Of a stretch of 64,000 bases of DNA, positions 35,705-45,188 are shown one piece after another. Source of the DNA: an uncultured Luteimonas sp. (GTDB taxonomy: Bacteria > Pseudomonadota > Gammaproteobacteria > Xanthomonadales > Xanthomonadaceae); assembly GCA_934541015.1 (NCBI GenBank), contig CAKTDC010000001.1:134863-198862 (forward strand), given 5' to 3'. The notes beneath the pieces are model-generated. The model had not been told where the DNA came from, did no database searches, and saw only the letters and a list, made by a program, of their open reading frames with translations. The stretch's first letter is position 1, and each line of letters starts with the position of its first letter. Made by a program: the position numbers and the translations under genes.

Positions 35705-35815
35705 TGCCGGGCCGTCGGTCCCTTGCAGGGGTGCGCCTGGCGCGACCGCCATTCTTCATCCGCCTGCGTAACCATCCGCGGAGCACTGCGCTCGGCAGTC
35801 GCGCCCGGTGGCGCA

Positions 35816-37417
35816 CTACAGTGCGGTTTCGGCGAGCAACCCAGCGGCGGTGAGGCGGTCCACCAGCGGACCCATCCGTCGGCGATGGCGGGCGGCACTG
35901 CCTACGGATCGGCTGTGCACCGGTTCGCGCACCTGGGCGGCGCTAGCGGTAGCGAAGATCGCGGCGTCGGTGGGAGCCTCGAGCACGTCCGCCGTCCACT
36001 CCAGCCCGCACCAGCCGTAGATGCGGCGCATCTGCGCCTCGGTGTCGGTGACCAGTTCCTCGTAATGCACGTCGAGGATGCGACCCGGCATCACCTCATG
36101 CCAGTGGGCCATCATGCGGCGGTAGCCGATGTAATAGTCGGCCAGCTCTTCCAGGTCGTAGGAGAAGCTGTAGGAGTTGAAGAACAGCGTCTTGAACACC
36201 GCGTAGCAGCTGTCAAGCGGGTCGCGCACCAGGTGGATGATCCGTGCCCCGGGCAGCGCCCTGGCGATCATGCCGCAGTAGAGGTAGTTCACCGGCATCT
36301 TGTCGATGAACAGTGCGCTGCCGCCCGCAGCCTGGCGTGCTCCATCCATGTACTGGGCACCCAGCGCGGCGAAATCGACGCCCAGTGATGCCTGCGCCTG
36401 GCTCTGCGCGAGGCTCACCAGCGGCTGGGTCGCCGCGGCGAGCAGATTGCCGAAGTCCAGCAGCTCGCCGGCGGAGCGGACCCTGCCCGACTGTACCAGC
36501 GATCGCTCCACCAGGGTGGTGCCGCTGCGCGGCATGCCGACGATGAAGATCGCACCCTCGCCGTCGTGACCGGAGACGGGCGTCGCCATGGTCTCGCGGG
36601 TATAGGCGTCACGGATGGCCTGCATCGAGGCCAGCTCGGCCGACAGGCTGTAGTTGGCGAGTGTCCCGCGCCGCCGTGCGGCGCCCCTGGCCAGCGCGTC
36701 GAACGATGCGTCGTGCCGGCCGAGGTCTTCGTTTTCCTTGGCCAGCGCGTAGAGCGCGGCGGCCTCGTCGTCCGGATTTCGGAATCCGGCGGCAATGCGC
36801 TGCTCCAGATCGGCCAGGTGGTTGCGTTCCGGAGTCTGCCTGCGCAGCGTGGCGCGCAGGTAGAGGGCGGGGCCGAAATCGCCGGCGACACGCAGCAGCC
36901 GCTCGATGTCGCGCTCGGCCTGTTCGAAGTCGCCGCTGAAGAAGCGGGCGGTGGCCATTTCGTACAGCAGTCCGGGATGGTCGCCGATCACCGCGTGCGC
37001 CCGCTGGAAATGCGCGATCGCCTCCGGCTGCAGGTTGTTGCGGTAGTAGAGTGTCGCCAACTGCCACAACACAGGGCCATCGTTACCGGCGGTCGCGGAA
37101 ATTTCCGCCGCCAGCGCAGGCACCTGGGCGCGTCGCCGGACCTGGCCCAGGAGCCGGGCCTTCTTGAGCTTGAGGAAGGGATTGCCGCCGCTGGCAAAGA
37201 TCGCGCGGTCGGTCCAATCGACCGCGTCGTCGACGGCGCCGATGGCCAGACTGGCTTCCGCGGCCAGGACGAGGACGTGCGGACTGTCGGGACTGGACGC
37301 TGCGAGCGCGCGCGCGAACTGCACCGCGTCGCCGAACCGCTGCTGGCGCAGCAGCCCGTAGCCCTGTTCGATCTGTTGCGCGAGCGCCGGGTCAGGCGCG
37401 TTCCCGGATGCGGTCAT
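35816..37417 (-). CDS. TPR-containing sulfotransferase
   Basis: The 533-residue protein has N-terminal TPR units (about 1-250, for example PVLWQLATLYYRNNLQPEAIAHFQRAHAVIGDHPGLLYEMATARFFSGDFEQAERDIERLL). Its sulfotransferase domain has the 5'-phosphosulfate loop in AIFIVGMPRSGTTLVERSL (near 290) and the 3'-phosphate part around IIHLVRDPLDSCYAVFKTLF. PAPS-dependent transfer of sulfate to an acceptor is the family reaction. TPR fusion and resemblance to protein-tyrosine sulfotransferases suggest a peptide or protein acceptor, but that is inference. It is convergent with the TPR-2OG oxygenase gene and follows TBDR gene 37577-40429 on the same strand, after a terminator. Confidence 0.9.
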   Translation of the reverse strand: MTASGNAPDPALAQQIEQGYGLLRQQRFGDAVQFARALAASSPDSPHVLVLAAEASLAIGAVDDAVDWTDRAIFASGGNPFLKLKKARLLGQVRRRAQVPALAAEISATAGNDGPVLWQLATLYYRNNLQPEAIAHFQRAHAVIGDHPGLLYEMATARFFSGDFEQAERDIERLLRVAGDFGPALYLRATLRRQTPERNHLADLEQRIAAGFRNPDDEAAALYALAKENEDLGRHDASFDALARGAARRRGTLANYSLSAELASMQAIRDAYTRETMATPVSGHDGEGAIFIVGMPRSGTTLVERSLVQSGRVRSAGELLDFGNLLAAATQPLVSLAQSQAQASLGVDFAALGAQYMDGARQAAGGSALFIDKMPVNYLYCGMIARALPGARIIHLVRDPLDSCYAVFKTLFFNSYSFSYDLEELADYYIGYRRMMAHWHEVMPGRILDVHYEELVTDTEAQMRRIYGWCGLEWTADVLEAPTDAAIFATASAAQVREPVHSRSVGSAARHRRRMGPLVDRLTAAGLLAETAL

Positions 37418-37520
37418 GAGCGGCAGTGTATCGGACGCAATTCACGCGAGGCGACCCGGGCGCGGCAGCCCCGGTCCGGCTGCCGATGGCCTTCGGTGCT
37501 GCATAACCGGACAGGAGCCG

Positions 37521-37549
37521 AAAAGAAGCGGCGGGCCGAAGCCCGCCGC
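37521..37549 (-). terminator. intrinsic terminator after TBDR gene
   Basis: On the minus strand a perfect 9-base stem gcggcgggc closed by a TTCG tetraloop is followed by TTCTTTT. It lies 28 bases after the TBDR stop and so separates that gene from the sulfotransferase gene. Confidence 0.85.
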
Positions 37550-37576
37550 CGGAGACGCACCGGATGTTGCGTCCGG

Positions 37577-40429
37577 TCAGAACTTCAGGTTGATGCTGGT
37601 GAACACATAGCGGCCCGCCTGGTCGTAGCCGCCGATCGAGTTGCCGTTGAGCACCAGCGAACCGCCCACCATCGGTGGCTCCTTGTCGGCGATGTTGTTC
37701 ACGCCGAACGTCCAAGTGAGCATGCTGCCGAAATCGACCGAGCCCGACAGGTCGATGTAGTTGTACGAGCCGATGCCGCCGTTGGCCGCCAGCAGGGTGT
37801 CGGTGGTCAGCGGATTGCCGTCGTTGTCCTCGTAGTCCAGGCGGCCCATGTGGCGCCAGCGCACGCCCGCGGTGAAGCGGTCGAAGCTGTAGCGCACGTT
37901 GGCAATGTGGCGCCACTCCGGCTGCTGGCAGGCGGAGTTGAGCCGGCCGGCGCAGTCGAACGCGGTGCTTTCGTCGCCCGGCACCGGCTCGTACTTGCGC
38001 TCGAGCTGGTAGTTGCCGACGAAGTTGGCGAACAGCCGGCCGGGCCCGACCTCGACCGAATAGACCGCGTTCAGGTCGACGCCGCGGATGCGGATCGTGC
38101 CGAAGTTGTTGGTCACACTGGTGACGTAGCCGTCGTTGGTGCGGAACAGGTCGCCGGTGGTGGGGTTGCGGTGGATGAGGCCGCAGAACCCGGCGTCCCC
38201 GGTGTTGGCACAGATGTCGATGATCACCGACGGGTCCAGTTCGCCGATCTGCTTGGCCAGCTTGAGGTCGTAGTAGTCGACGCTGAAGTCGAGATTGTCG
38301 ATGGGGCTGGCCGCGAAACCGATCGTCCACGTGTCGGCTTCCTCGGGCTCCACGACCGGATTGCCGCCGAAAATGCCGTTGTACTGACCGGCGTTGTTGT
38401 CAGGGACGCTGCCGTAGCGGCCGCCCGGAACGCCGGTCAGCGCGCACTGCGCCTCGGAGAAGGTCGGGCTCGCGCCGGCGCAGGGATCTTCGCCGGCCCA
38501 CAGCCCGATCGCCTGAGGAGCGAACAGCTCGTTGACGTTGGCGCCGCGGATCGCGCGGTTGTGGCCGGCGCGCAGCAGGAAGCTGTTGTCGAGGAAGCTC
38601 GCGCCCAGGCCGATCTTGTAGGTGCTGACGCCGCCGGAGGTGTCGTAATCCGAATAGCGGTAGCCCAGCTGCAGGTCCATGCTGTTGAGCGCACCGGCAT
38701 CGGCGACCAGCGGGACGTTGGCCTCGGCGAACAACTCGCGGACGCTGTAGCCGTTGTCGATCTGCGGGTTTTCGCTGCCAGAACCAGCGAAATTGCCCGA
38801 GGCGAAGTTGGTGTCGGCCTTGTAGGAATAGGTTTCCGCCCGCCATTCGTAGCCGGCGACCAGGTCGACGTTCTTGCCGTCCGCCCAGGGCAGGCCGAAG
38901 CCGAGGTCGCCGGTGACGTAGGCGGTGAACACCTTCAGCGAGGTGACCCAGTCCTGCATGCTCACGCCCTGCAGCGCCTGCGCCTGCTCGGCGGTGATCG
39001 AATCGGTCCAGACGTCGTACGGCAGGCAGCCGGAGAATGCGCCAGGGCCGCAGCCGAGCAGCGCGTCGCGGATGCGCGAGGTCAGGAAGTCGTTGTAGCC
39101 CTGGAAGCTGGCGGTGGTGCGGCCGTAGGTGCCGGAAATGTCGTACGACCAGTTGGCGTTGATGTCGCCGCCCACGCCGGTGGTCACGCTGTAGTTGGTG
39201 AATTCCTGGTCGTAATAGCGCGGGCCGCCTTCGACGTTGCGCTTCGCGACCAGGATGGCCAGGTCGTTGTCGGCGGCGATGCCCAGGTCGGAGCACAGCG
39301 AGCCCAGTGCGGCGTAGCCGCAATCGGTGGTGATGTCGGTGAAGAACGCACCCGAGGCGGCGATCTGCACCGGTGCGCGCCGGTTGAGGAACATCGCGTC
39401 GATGTAGGGCTTGAAGTTGTCGTTGATCTCGTACTTGACCGAGGTACCGGCGGTGATGCGGCTGTCCGGACGCTGGTAGTAATTGATCGGCGCGTAGTTG
39501 TAGAGGTAGAAATTGTCCTCGCTCCACACCCCGTTCACCGGTGCGGCGTAGCCGGTGAAGGTCACGTCCCCAGCGGGATTGAAGGCGTAGATGTAGAAGT
39601 TCGCCGGATCCGCGGTACCGGATCCGCCGCACGCCGTCCCGGCCGCGTTCAGCGCGCACGAGGAGTAGTCGCGCTCGCCCTGGAACAGCGGATCGTTCTT
39701 GCGCCAGGTGGCCCAGGCCACTGCGTGTCCGCCCTCGCCGAAGCGGCCGCCGATGGACAGGTCGACGCTCTTGGACACTCCGTCGAAGCCGGAGCTTCCG
39801 GTCGGGTAGTCGAACCCGCGCTGGTCCATCAGCCCCTGCAGGTACTTGTTGTCGTTCTTGTGGTGGTAGGCCGAGTAGCCGACGTTGATGTTCATGCCCT
39901 CGAACTGGTCGTCGAGCACGAAGTTGACGACGCCGGCGATGGCGTCGGAGCCATACACCGCCGATGCGCCACCGGTCAGGATGTCGACGCGGCGCACGAG
40001 GGCCGGCGGCACGATGCTGATGTCGGCGGTTTCACCTAGGCCCTTGGGGATGCGGCGGCCGTTGATCAGCGCCAGGGTGCGCTGGGCGCCCATGCCGCGC
40101 AGGTCCACTTCGGAGTAACCCAGCGACGGGTTGTTGCGCATGTTGTCGAACACCGGCGACAACTGGGGGTACTGATTGACGAGGTCTTCGGCGACGGTCG
40201 CACCAGAGAACCTGAACTCTTCTGCGTTGATTTCCGTGACCGGGCTGGAGGCGGTCATCGTCTGGCTCTTGATGCGCGTGCCGGTGACGATAATCGTGTC
40301 GAGCTGTTTGGCGGTGTCTTCCGTTTCGGCTTCCTGGGCGAGCGCGGCGCCCGAGCCCGCCAGGGTCGTGGCACCCATGGCGAGCGCGAGCGTGATCGCG
40401 TCGCGCAGCTGGTTGGTTTTCAAGGTCAT
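37577..40429 (-). CDS. large TonB-dependent receptor 1
   Basis: The 950-residue protein starts at the ATG at 40429 with GGAGAGAG upstream. The signal peptide is MTLKTNQLRDAITLALAMG...LAQ-EAE. A TonB-box-like DTIIVTGTRIKS (about 45-56) precedes the plug (EVDLRGMGAQRTLALINGRRIPKG, ILTGGASAVYGSDAIAGVVNFVL) and a very large barrel ending FTSINLKF. The barrel holds several Cys pairs and long loops. The large size and the ING-R-R plug motif place it with the carbohydrate/peptide-type TBDRs abundant in xanthomonads and caulobacters, not with siderophore receptors. The substrate is unknown. It shares its N-terminal signature with the second receptor at 41764-44493. Confidence 0.93.
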   Translation of the reverse strand: MTLKTNQLRDAITLALAMGATTLAGSGAALAQEAETEDTAKQLDTIIVTGTRIKSQTMTASSPVTEINAEEFRFSGATVAEDLVNQYPQLSPVFDNMRNNPSLGYSEVDLRGMGAQRTLALINGRRIPKGLGETADISIVPPALVRRVDILTGGASAVYGSDAIAGVVNFVLDDQFEGMNINVGYSAYHHKNDNKYLQGLMDQRGFDYPTGSSGFDGVSKSVDLSIGGRFGEGGHAVAWATWRKNDPLFQGERDYSSCALNAAGTACGGSGTADPANFYIYAFNPAGDVTFTGYAAPVNGVWSEDNFYLYNYAPINYYQRPDSRITAGTSVKYEINDNFKPYIDAMFLNRRAPVQIAASGAFFTDITTDCGYAALGSLCSDLGIAADNDLAILVAKRNVEGGPRYYDQEFTNYSVTTGVGGDINANWSYDISGTYGRTTASFQGYNDFLTSRIRDALLGCGPGAFSGCLPYDVWTDSITAEQAQALQGVSMQDWVTSLKVFTAYVTGDLGFGLPWADGKNVDLVAGYEWRAETYSYKADTNFASGNFAGSGSENPQIDNGYSVRELFAEANVPLVADAGALNSMDLQLGYRYSDYDTSGGVSTYKIGLGASFLDNSFLLRAGHNRAIRGANVNELFAPQAIGLWAGEDPCAGASPTFSEAQCALTGVPGGRYGSVPDNNAGQYNGIFGGNPVVEPEEADTWTIGFAASPIDNLDFSVDYYDLKLAKQIGELDPSVIIDICANTGDAGFCGLIHRNPTTGDLFRTNDGYVTSVTNNFGTIRIRGVDLNAVYSVEVGPGRLFANFVGNYQLERKYEPVPGDESTAFDCAGRLNSACQQPEWRHIANVRYSFDRFTAGVRWRHMGRLDYEDNDGNPLTTDTLLAANGGIGSYNYIDLSGSVDFGSMLTWTFGVNNIADKEPPMVGGSLVLNGNSIGGYDQAGRYVFTSINLKF

Positions 40430-40890
40430 CTCTCTCTCCGATGTGTTTTGTCGAACCCCTGTCGGGAGCCTCAAAGGCGCCGAAACCGGACAGGTTGATC
40501 CGATGGTATTCCCCATCGAACGAGAATAAAAGCGATGTTAATTCAAGGAATGAGCCGTATTCGCCGACGCGGAAGGTGATGGTGGTCTTGAAATTGTAAG
40601 ACCGCCATCACGGTATCCGCCCGCGTGCGCCGCGATTGGCGGCGGGGACGGAAAAACCTCATCCATAGTGCAACGCAGCGGCGCCCGGGAACCGGCCAAC
40701 CGGAGGCAGGCAAACTGCGGAACAGGCGTACTGCGGGGGCAGCAATGTCCGCGCTAGGCGCTGCGTGCGGATCCGGCGGACCCTGCCCGGCCGCGGTCCG
40801 GAAATCCGGAGGCCGGATCGCGGCACGCACCGGGTCGGCGCGGCCGGGATGTCGGGCGCTGGGGGAGGCCGGAAGAGGGGTGGGGTCGGA
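40430..40890. other. intergenic region upstream of TBDR 1
   Basis: The part next to the receptor (40520-40560) is AT-rich (ttattctcgttcgat and gaattaacatcgc on the minus strand) and must carry its promoter, though I cannot assign exact hexamers. 40570-40890 has no convincing gene in any frame. Confidence 0.4.
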
Positions 40891-41580
40891 TCAGAGGCCG
40901 GCCGGCGGCCTGGGCGGTTCCACGCCTTCGAGCCGGAAGCGTGCATTGAAGGCCACGGTGATCCGCAGCCCGTCGCCCCGGGGCTCGAAGGCGCTGACCT
41001 CGTGCAGCAGCCAGGACGGAAACAGCACCAGCTGCCCGGGCTTGAGCCGGACCGGGATGTTGCCGATCTGGAACGGTGGCTGGAGCCTGTGCGACGCCAT
41101 GTCCACGAACATGGTGTTGGCCGCGTAGGGGCTGATGAAGGTCAGGCGGCCGCTGTCGGGCTGGTGCTCGTCTCCTTCCTGGCAGACGCAGTAGACGCCG
41201 GACCACGAATGCATCGGGTGGTTGTGGACGCCGAAGTAGCCGCCCCGGCGGGTGATGTGGAACCAGGATTCATGCGCGATGTGCAGGCGCTGCAGGGTGG
41301 CGGTGTCGTAGCCGTTGAGTTCGCCGATGCTGCGGTACAGCTGGGACAGGCAGAAGTCGCGCATCTTCGCCACCGCCGGTTGCGGCCAGTCGAACAGCGT
41401 GAACGCGCTTTCGAACAGGGCGCTGTTGCGGTGGGTATACGGGTCCGGATTGGCGTACTTGCCGCCCTGGGATTCGCACTGCAGGAAGAAGCTGCGCAGC
41501 TCGGCGTTCAGTGCGGCGCAGTCGTCCATCTGCGCGGTGACGATGGGGACGGCGAAGGCGGTGATGGTGCTGGCGGACAT
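40891..41580 (-). CDS. stand-alone 2OG-Fe(II) oxygenase
   Basis: The 229-residue protein has ESWFHITRRGGYFGVHNHPMHSWSGVYCVCQEG (His-x-His centre), GRLTFISPYAANT, LKPGQLVLFPSWLLHEVSAFEPRGDGLRITVAFNARF (second His and the Arg that binds 2-oxoglutarate). This matches the TIGR02466/2OG-FeII_Oxy_5 family and the C-terminal domain of the TPR oxygenase at 33866-35704, but without TPRs. It lies between the two TBDR genes on their strand, 183 bases after TBDR 2, and after a terminator. The substrate is unknown; hydroxylation of a peptide side chain is a reasonable guess. Confidence 0.88.
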   Translation of the reverse strand: MSASTITAFAVPIVTAQMDDCAALNAELRSFFLQCESQGGKYANPDPYTHRNSALFESAFTLFDWPQPAVAKMRDFCLSQLYRSIGELNGYDTATLQRLHIAHESWFHITRRGGYFGVHNHPMHSWSGVYCVCQEGDEHQPDSGRLTFISPYAANTMFVDMASHRLQPPFQIGNIPVRLKPGQLVLFPSWLLHEVSAFEPRGDGLRITVAFNARFRLEGVEPPRPPAGL

Positions 41581-41703
41581 GCCATGTGGACCCGGTGTGC
41601 GGCAGATGCCGGCGGTGTCCGGATTCTAGCGTGGGGCCACGGCCGCTGCCGCACCGGGGCGGCGCATGGGCCAGGTGCGATCCCGGCGCCGCTGCCGGCG
41701 TCC

Positions 41704-41735
41704 GGAAAAAGAAGAGGCCCCTTGCGGGGCCCCTC
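41704..41735 (-). terminator. intrinsic terminator after TBDR 2
   Basis: On the minus strand gaggggcccc-GCAA-ggggcctc forms a stem followed by TTCTTTTT, 28 bases after the stop of the second receptor. It marks the receptor as the end of its transcript. Confidence 0.85.
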
Positions 41736-41763
41736 CGGTGTTGCGGTACTGCGCCAGCGTGGA

Positions 41764-44493
41764 TCAGAAGCGCTGGGTGTAGCGGAAGTAAGGCACGCGG
41801 CCCCACGGATCGTACATGTAGTAGTCGTAGCTGGCGCCGGCGTAGAACGCGTCGGCCGGGATCTTGTCGGCCACGTTGTTCACGCCCAGGGAGATCGTGG
41901 CGTTCCACGGCGCCCGGTAGCTGAGCTGGATGTTGTTGATGGTGTGGGAGGGAATGAAGCCGTCCTCCTGACTGTCCATGTAGTTGATGTTCCAGTTGAA
42001 GTCCCAGTCTCCCACCGACAGCGAGTTGGTCAGGTTGATGCGGTACTCGGGATAACCGTAGAAGCCGACCGCGTTCTGCCCGTTGTTGACGCTGTAGTTG
42101 TTGACATAGGTGCCGGCCAGCTGGTTGCGCAGCCTGCCCCAGCCCAGGTCGAAGTTGGTGCGGAGGGTCACGTCGAAGCCGTCGGTTTCGACGGTACCGA
42201 GGTTCACCGCACCGTACTGGGCGTTGAGGATGCCACCGTTGACGTTGTTGCCATCGAACGAGGCACCCAGGCCGAGGCCGACGTTCGGCACCGAGGTACC
42301 GGCCGGGAACTGGCTGATGCCGGTCGGGCAGGTCACGACGGTACCGCGCAGGCAGCCGACGATGGTCGCCATGCTGACGGTCACGATGCTGTTGGTGATC
42401 TCGATGTCGTAGTAGTCGACGGACAGGTTCAGCCAGTCGGTGGCATCCCACACGATGCCCGCACTCCACTGCTCGGACTGCTCCGAGGTCAGGTTGGGGT
42501 TGGAGATGCTGTAGGTGGTCACCTGGGTCGCCGCGACGCAGGGATTGCCGGTCAGCATGATGCAGGTGGCCAGGTCGGTCGTTGCGGTGGCGCTGAACGC
42601 CGGTTCGCGGGTGACGTTGGCCAGGGTCGGAGCGCGGAAACCTTCGCCGTAGGAAGCGCGGATGGTCAGGCGATCCAGCGGCTGCCAGCGCATCGAGACC
42701 TTGGGTGCGAAGTCGTTGCCGTAGTCGCTGTACTGGTCGTAACGGCCGGCGACGTTGACTTCGAAGCTCTCGAAGAACGGCAGCAGCAGTTCGAAGTACG
42801 CAGCGGTCACGTCGCGGCCACCACCGGCGGAGGCGCCGGACGAACCGGCCACCTGGCCGGCGGCCGACAGCAGGTCGTAGCGGTCCTGGTAGGTCTCTTC
42901 GCGGTACTCGCCACCGACGACCAGCGCAGCGCCGCCACCGGGCAGGCTGAACATGTCGTTGAACGTGGCGCTGCCGTAGAACTCCTTCACCTTGGAGTAC
43001 ATGTCACGCGTGGTGGTGGTGGTCATGCCCAGCGCGGCGGGGTTGCCCGCGAACGGGTTGTAGATGTTGTACGCACCGCTGGAGATCTGGGTCTGGGCGA
43101 GGCCACCGACCACGTAGTTGTAGCCCATGTTGACCGCACGCGAGTCCACGTAGCGGGCACCCACGTCGATGTCGATGTCGCCGATGCGGCCTTCGACGCC
43201 GGCATTGAAGGCGTAGGTGGTGTTCTCGACATGGTTGTCGCGCGGGCCGAGGGCGGCGAAGCGGTGGTACAGCAGCAGGTCCTGATCGGCGAACTGCGCA
43301 TAGTAGGCGTCGTAGTTCGGGTTCAGGCCGCCGTCCGCCGGGGCGGTGCCCGGGTGGTTCGGGCTGCCGGAAGGCAGCAGGATGGCGCCGCCGGGCCACG
43401 GGCTGGAGGGCAGCGCGGCGAAGCGGCCGAAGGCCTGCGTGCGGGTGACGGACGAGCCGTAGTACAGCAGCCAGTCGTCGCTGACCTGGTAGTCGCCGCG
43501 GGCGAACACCGAGGTGTTCTTGAGGCTGGTCAGGTTGGCCGAGGTCGCGCTGTGGTTGAACTGGCAGGTCCAGTTGGCCGAGCTGGTGCCGGACAGCCAG
43601 AACAGGTCGCTGTCGTCGCCGTTGGTGCACAGGCCCGGAACGGCGGCGCCGAAGCTCGGGTGGCGCAGGCGGCCGGCGTTGCCGAGCGACCGCGGGTTGG
43701 TCATGTTCCCATCCGGGTCGGGGACCTGGGTGGAGAAGTTGTTGGAGTAGGTGGACGCGCCCGGGGTGTTTTCGTTGTACCAGTAGTCGCGGTCGCGGGT
43801 CATGATGACGTCGCGCTCGGAGTACGAAGCACCCGCCAGCACGCGGCTGCGCTCGCCGGCGCCGCCGATGAGGATGCTCATTTCCTCGATGTCGCCACCG
43901 GGGTTGCTCGGGCGGCCGATGCCGTAGGTGAACTCGACGCCTTCATAGTCCTTGCGGGTGATGACGTTGACCACGCCACCGATCGCATCGGAGCCGTAGA
44001 TCGCCGAGGCGCCGTCGGACAGGATTTCGATGCGCTCGACGGCGGCCATCGGAATCGAGTTGAGGTCCTGGCCGCCGCCGGTCATCGGGGCAACCGGCGC
44101 GCGCCGGCCATCGATGAGGATCAGGGTGCGGGTGCCGCCGAGGCCGCGCAGGCTCACTTCGGAGTAGCCGCCGGCGGAGCTGCCGGACGTGGACTGGTAG
44201 GAGCCGAAGGTGTTGAAGGTGGTATCGCGCAGGTAGTCGGCCACCGACACTTCACCGCTGGCTTCCAGCTGGGCGCGGTCGATCACCACGACCGGCAGGG
44301 CACCTTCGACATCGGCGCGCTTGATGCGCGAACCGGTGACGGTGAGGCGATCGAGGGTGGTCGCCTGCTGCGATGACGGTTGCTCGTCATCGGCGTCCTG
44401 GGCGAAGGCGACGCCAGTGCCCGCAAAAGCAGTTGCACCCGCAACGAGCGCAAACGAAATCGCGTCGCGGAGCTTGGTGGTCTTCAAAGTCAT
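41764..44493 (-). CDS. large TonB-dependent receptor 2
   Basis: The 909-residue protein starts at the ATG at 44493 with GGAGAGAG before it. The signal peptide MTLKTTKLRDAISFALVAGATAFAGTGVAFAQ is nearly the same as in TBDR 1. LDRLTVTGSRIKRADVEG acts as TonB box. The plug has EVSLRGLGGTRTLILIDGRRAPV and ILSDGASAIYGSDAIGGVVNVIT, and the barrel ends GRVPYFRYTQRF. The Ser/Gly-rich SYQSTSGSSAGGYSEVSLRGLGG loop and the large barrel fit the same uptake class as TBDR 1. The protein encoded next upstream on this strand (45189-46031) ends in a similar PYxRYxQ strand. Confidence 0.93.
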   Translation of the reverse strand: MTLKTTKLRDAISFALVAGATAFAGTGVAFAQDADDEQPSSQQATTLDRLTVTGSRIKRADVEGALPVVVIDRAQLEASGEVSVADYLRDTTFNTFGSYQSTSGSSAGGYSEVSLRGLGGTRTLILIDGRRAPVAPMTGGGQDLNSIPMAAVERIEILSDGASAIYGSDAIGGVVNVITRKDYEGVEFTYGIGRPSNPGGDIEEMSILIGGAGERSRVLAGASYSERDVIMTRDRDYWYNENTPGASTYSNNFSTQVPDPDGNMTNPRSLGNAGRLRHPSFGAAVPGLCTNGDDSDLFWLSGTSSANWTCQFNHSATSANLTSLKNTSVFARGDYQVSDDWLLYYGSSVTRTQAFGRFAALPSSPWPGGAILLPSGSPNHPGTAPADGGLNPNYDAYYAQFADQDLLLYHRFAALGPRDNHVENTTYAFNAGVEGRIGDIDIDVGARYVDSRAVNMGYNYVVGGLAQTQISSGAYNIYNPFAGNPAALGMTTTTTRDMYSKVKEFYGSATFNDMFSLPGGGAALVVGGEYREETYQDRYDLLSAAGQVAGSSGASAGGGRDVTAAYFELLLPFFESFEVNVAGRYDQYSDYGNDFAPKVSMRWQPLDRLTIRASYGEGFRAPTLANVTREPAFSATATTDLATCIMLTGNPCVAATQVTTYSISNPNLTSEQSEQWSAGIVWDATDWLNLSVDYYDIEITNSIVTVSMATIVGCLRGTVVTCPTGISQFPAGTSVPNVGLGLGASFDGNNVNGGILNAQYGAVNLGTVETDGFDVTLRTNFDLGWGRLRNQLAGTYVNNYSVNNGQNAVGFYGYPEYRINLTNSLSVGDWDFNWNINYMDSQEDGFIPSHTINNIQLSYRAPWNATISLGVNNVADKIPADAFYAGASYDYYMYDPWGRVPYFRYTQRF

Positions 44494-45188
44494 TTCTCTC
44501 TCCAAGTAAGTCTTGGGGTTGATCCCATGGGAACCCGCCGGTGGAGTCCGAAGATGCACAGGAGAATCCAAGGCCGGCGTGGCCGTGCCCGATGGTAGTG
44601 TGCCCGGGAGAGAAATTAAAGTGTTTTTAACAAATGGGGCCGATCCTGGGCCAAGACATTGACCAGGATGGCGATTCAATCTCATTTTACATTGAGATTG
44701 TATGGATTCCGCTGCTTGAAGGCAGTCGCGAGCAATGGTGGAGCCCGGCCGCGGCGCGCTGTTGCGTCTCCGTGAAGGTCCGCGGCCGCAGGACGGAATC
44801 CTGAGCGTGCGGTTGCGGAGCCTCGATCCGGCAGGAGCCTGGCGCCCCGCCTGGCCGGAAGCGATGATGGCGCCACCACGGCGACGGCGCCATTGTCCGA
44901 AGGGGTACCCCCGAAGGTACGCAGGGCGGTTGCGGATGGTGCCTGATGCGACCGCGCTGCGTGCCGGCCCGAGCCGGCGCCGGTGGAGGGTGCGACGGCT
45001 GCGGTGGAGACGATATCCGGTGTCCGGGTCGCGCTGCCGGGCAAGCCGTGCCCCCCGGCTTCTGACCGTCATCCCAGGCACGCGGGATGACGTTGGCCCG
45101 CTTCAGCGCGCCAACGTCGGGGATGGACGGTCGTCGGTCTGTTGTGGAGCGCCCCGCCTGCGCGGGAATCAAGGCGGTTGCCGGAGGC
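44494..45188. other. intergenic region with operator-like and tandem palindromes
   Basis: No gene is supported here. 44600-44640 is AT-rich and probably holds the TBDR 2 promoter (TTGTTA on the minus strand at 44633-44628). An AT-rich palindrome with 8-base arms CAATCTCA (44677-44684) and TGAGATTG (44693-44700) lies further upstream. Two tandem hairpins, CGTCATCCC (45067-45075)/GGGATGACG (45084-45092) and CGTTGGC (45091-45097)/GCCAACG (45110-45116), lie nearer the upstream gene. Open frames here, such as 44735-45277 on the plus strand, show no protein-like features. Confidence 0.5.

Noticed and set aside
36566..40039. 1157-codon open frame on the plus strand opposite TBDR 1
   Set aside because: It is fully antisense to a convincing receptor. 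Its product is a Val/Ala/Gly/Asp-rich composition with no domains, as expected in high-GC DNA.
40765..44376. 1203-codon plus-strand frame opposite the 2OG oxygenase and TBDR 2
   Set aside because: It is antisense to two real genes, of low-complexity composition, and without a ribosome site. It is a codon-bias shadow.
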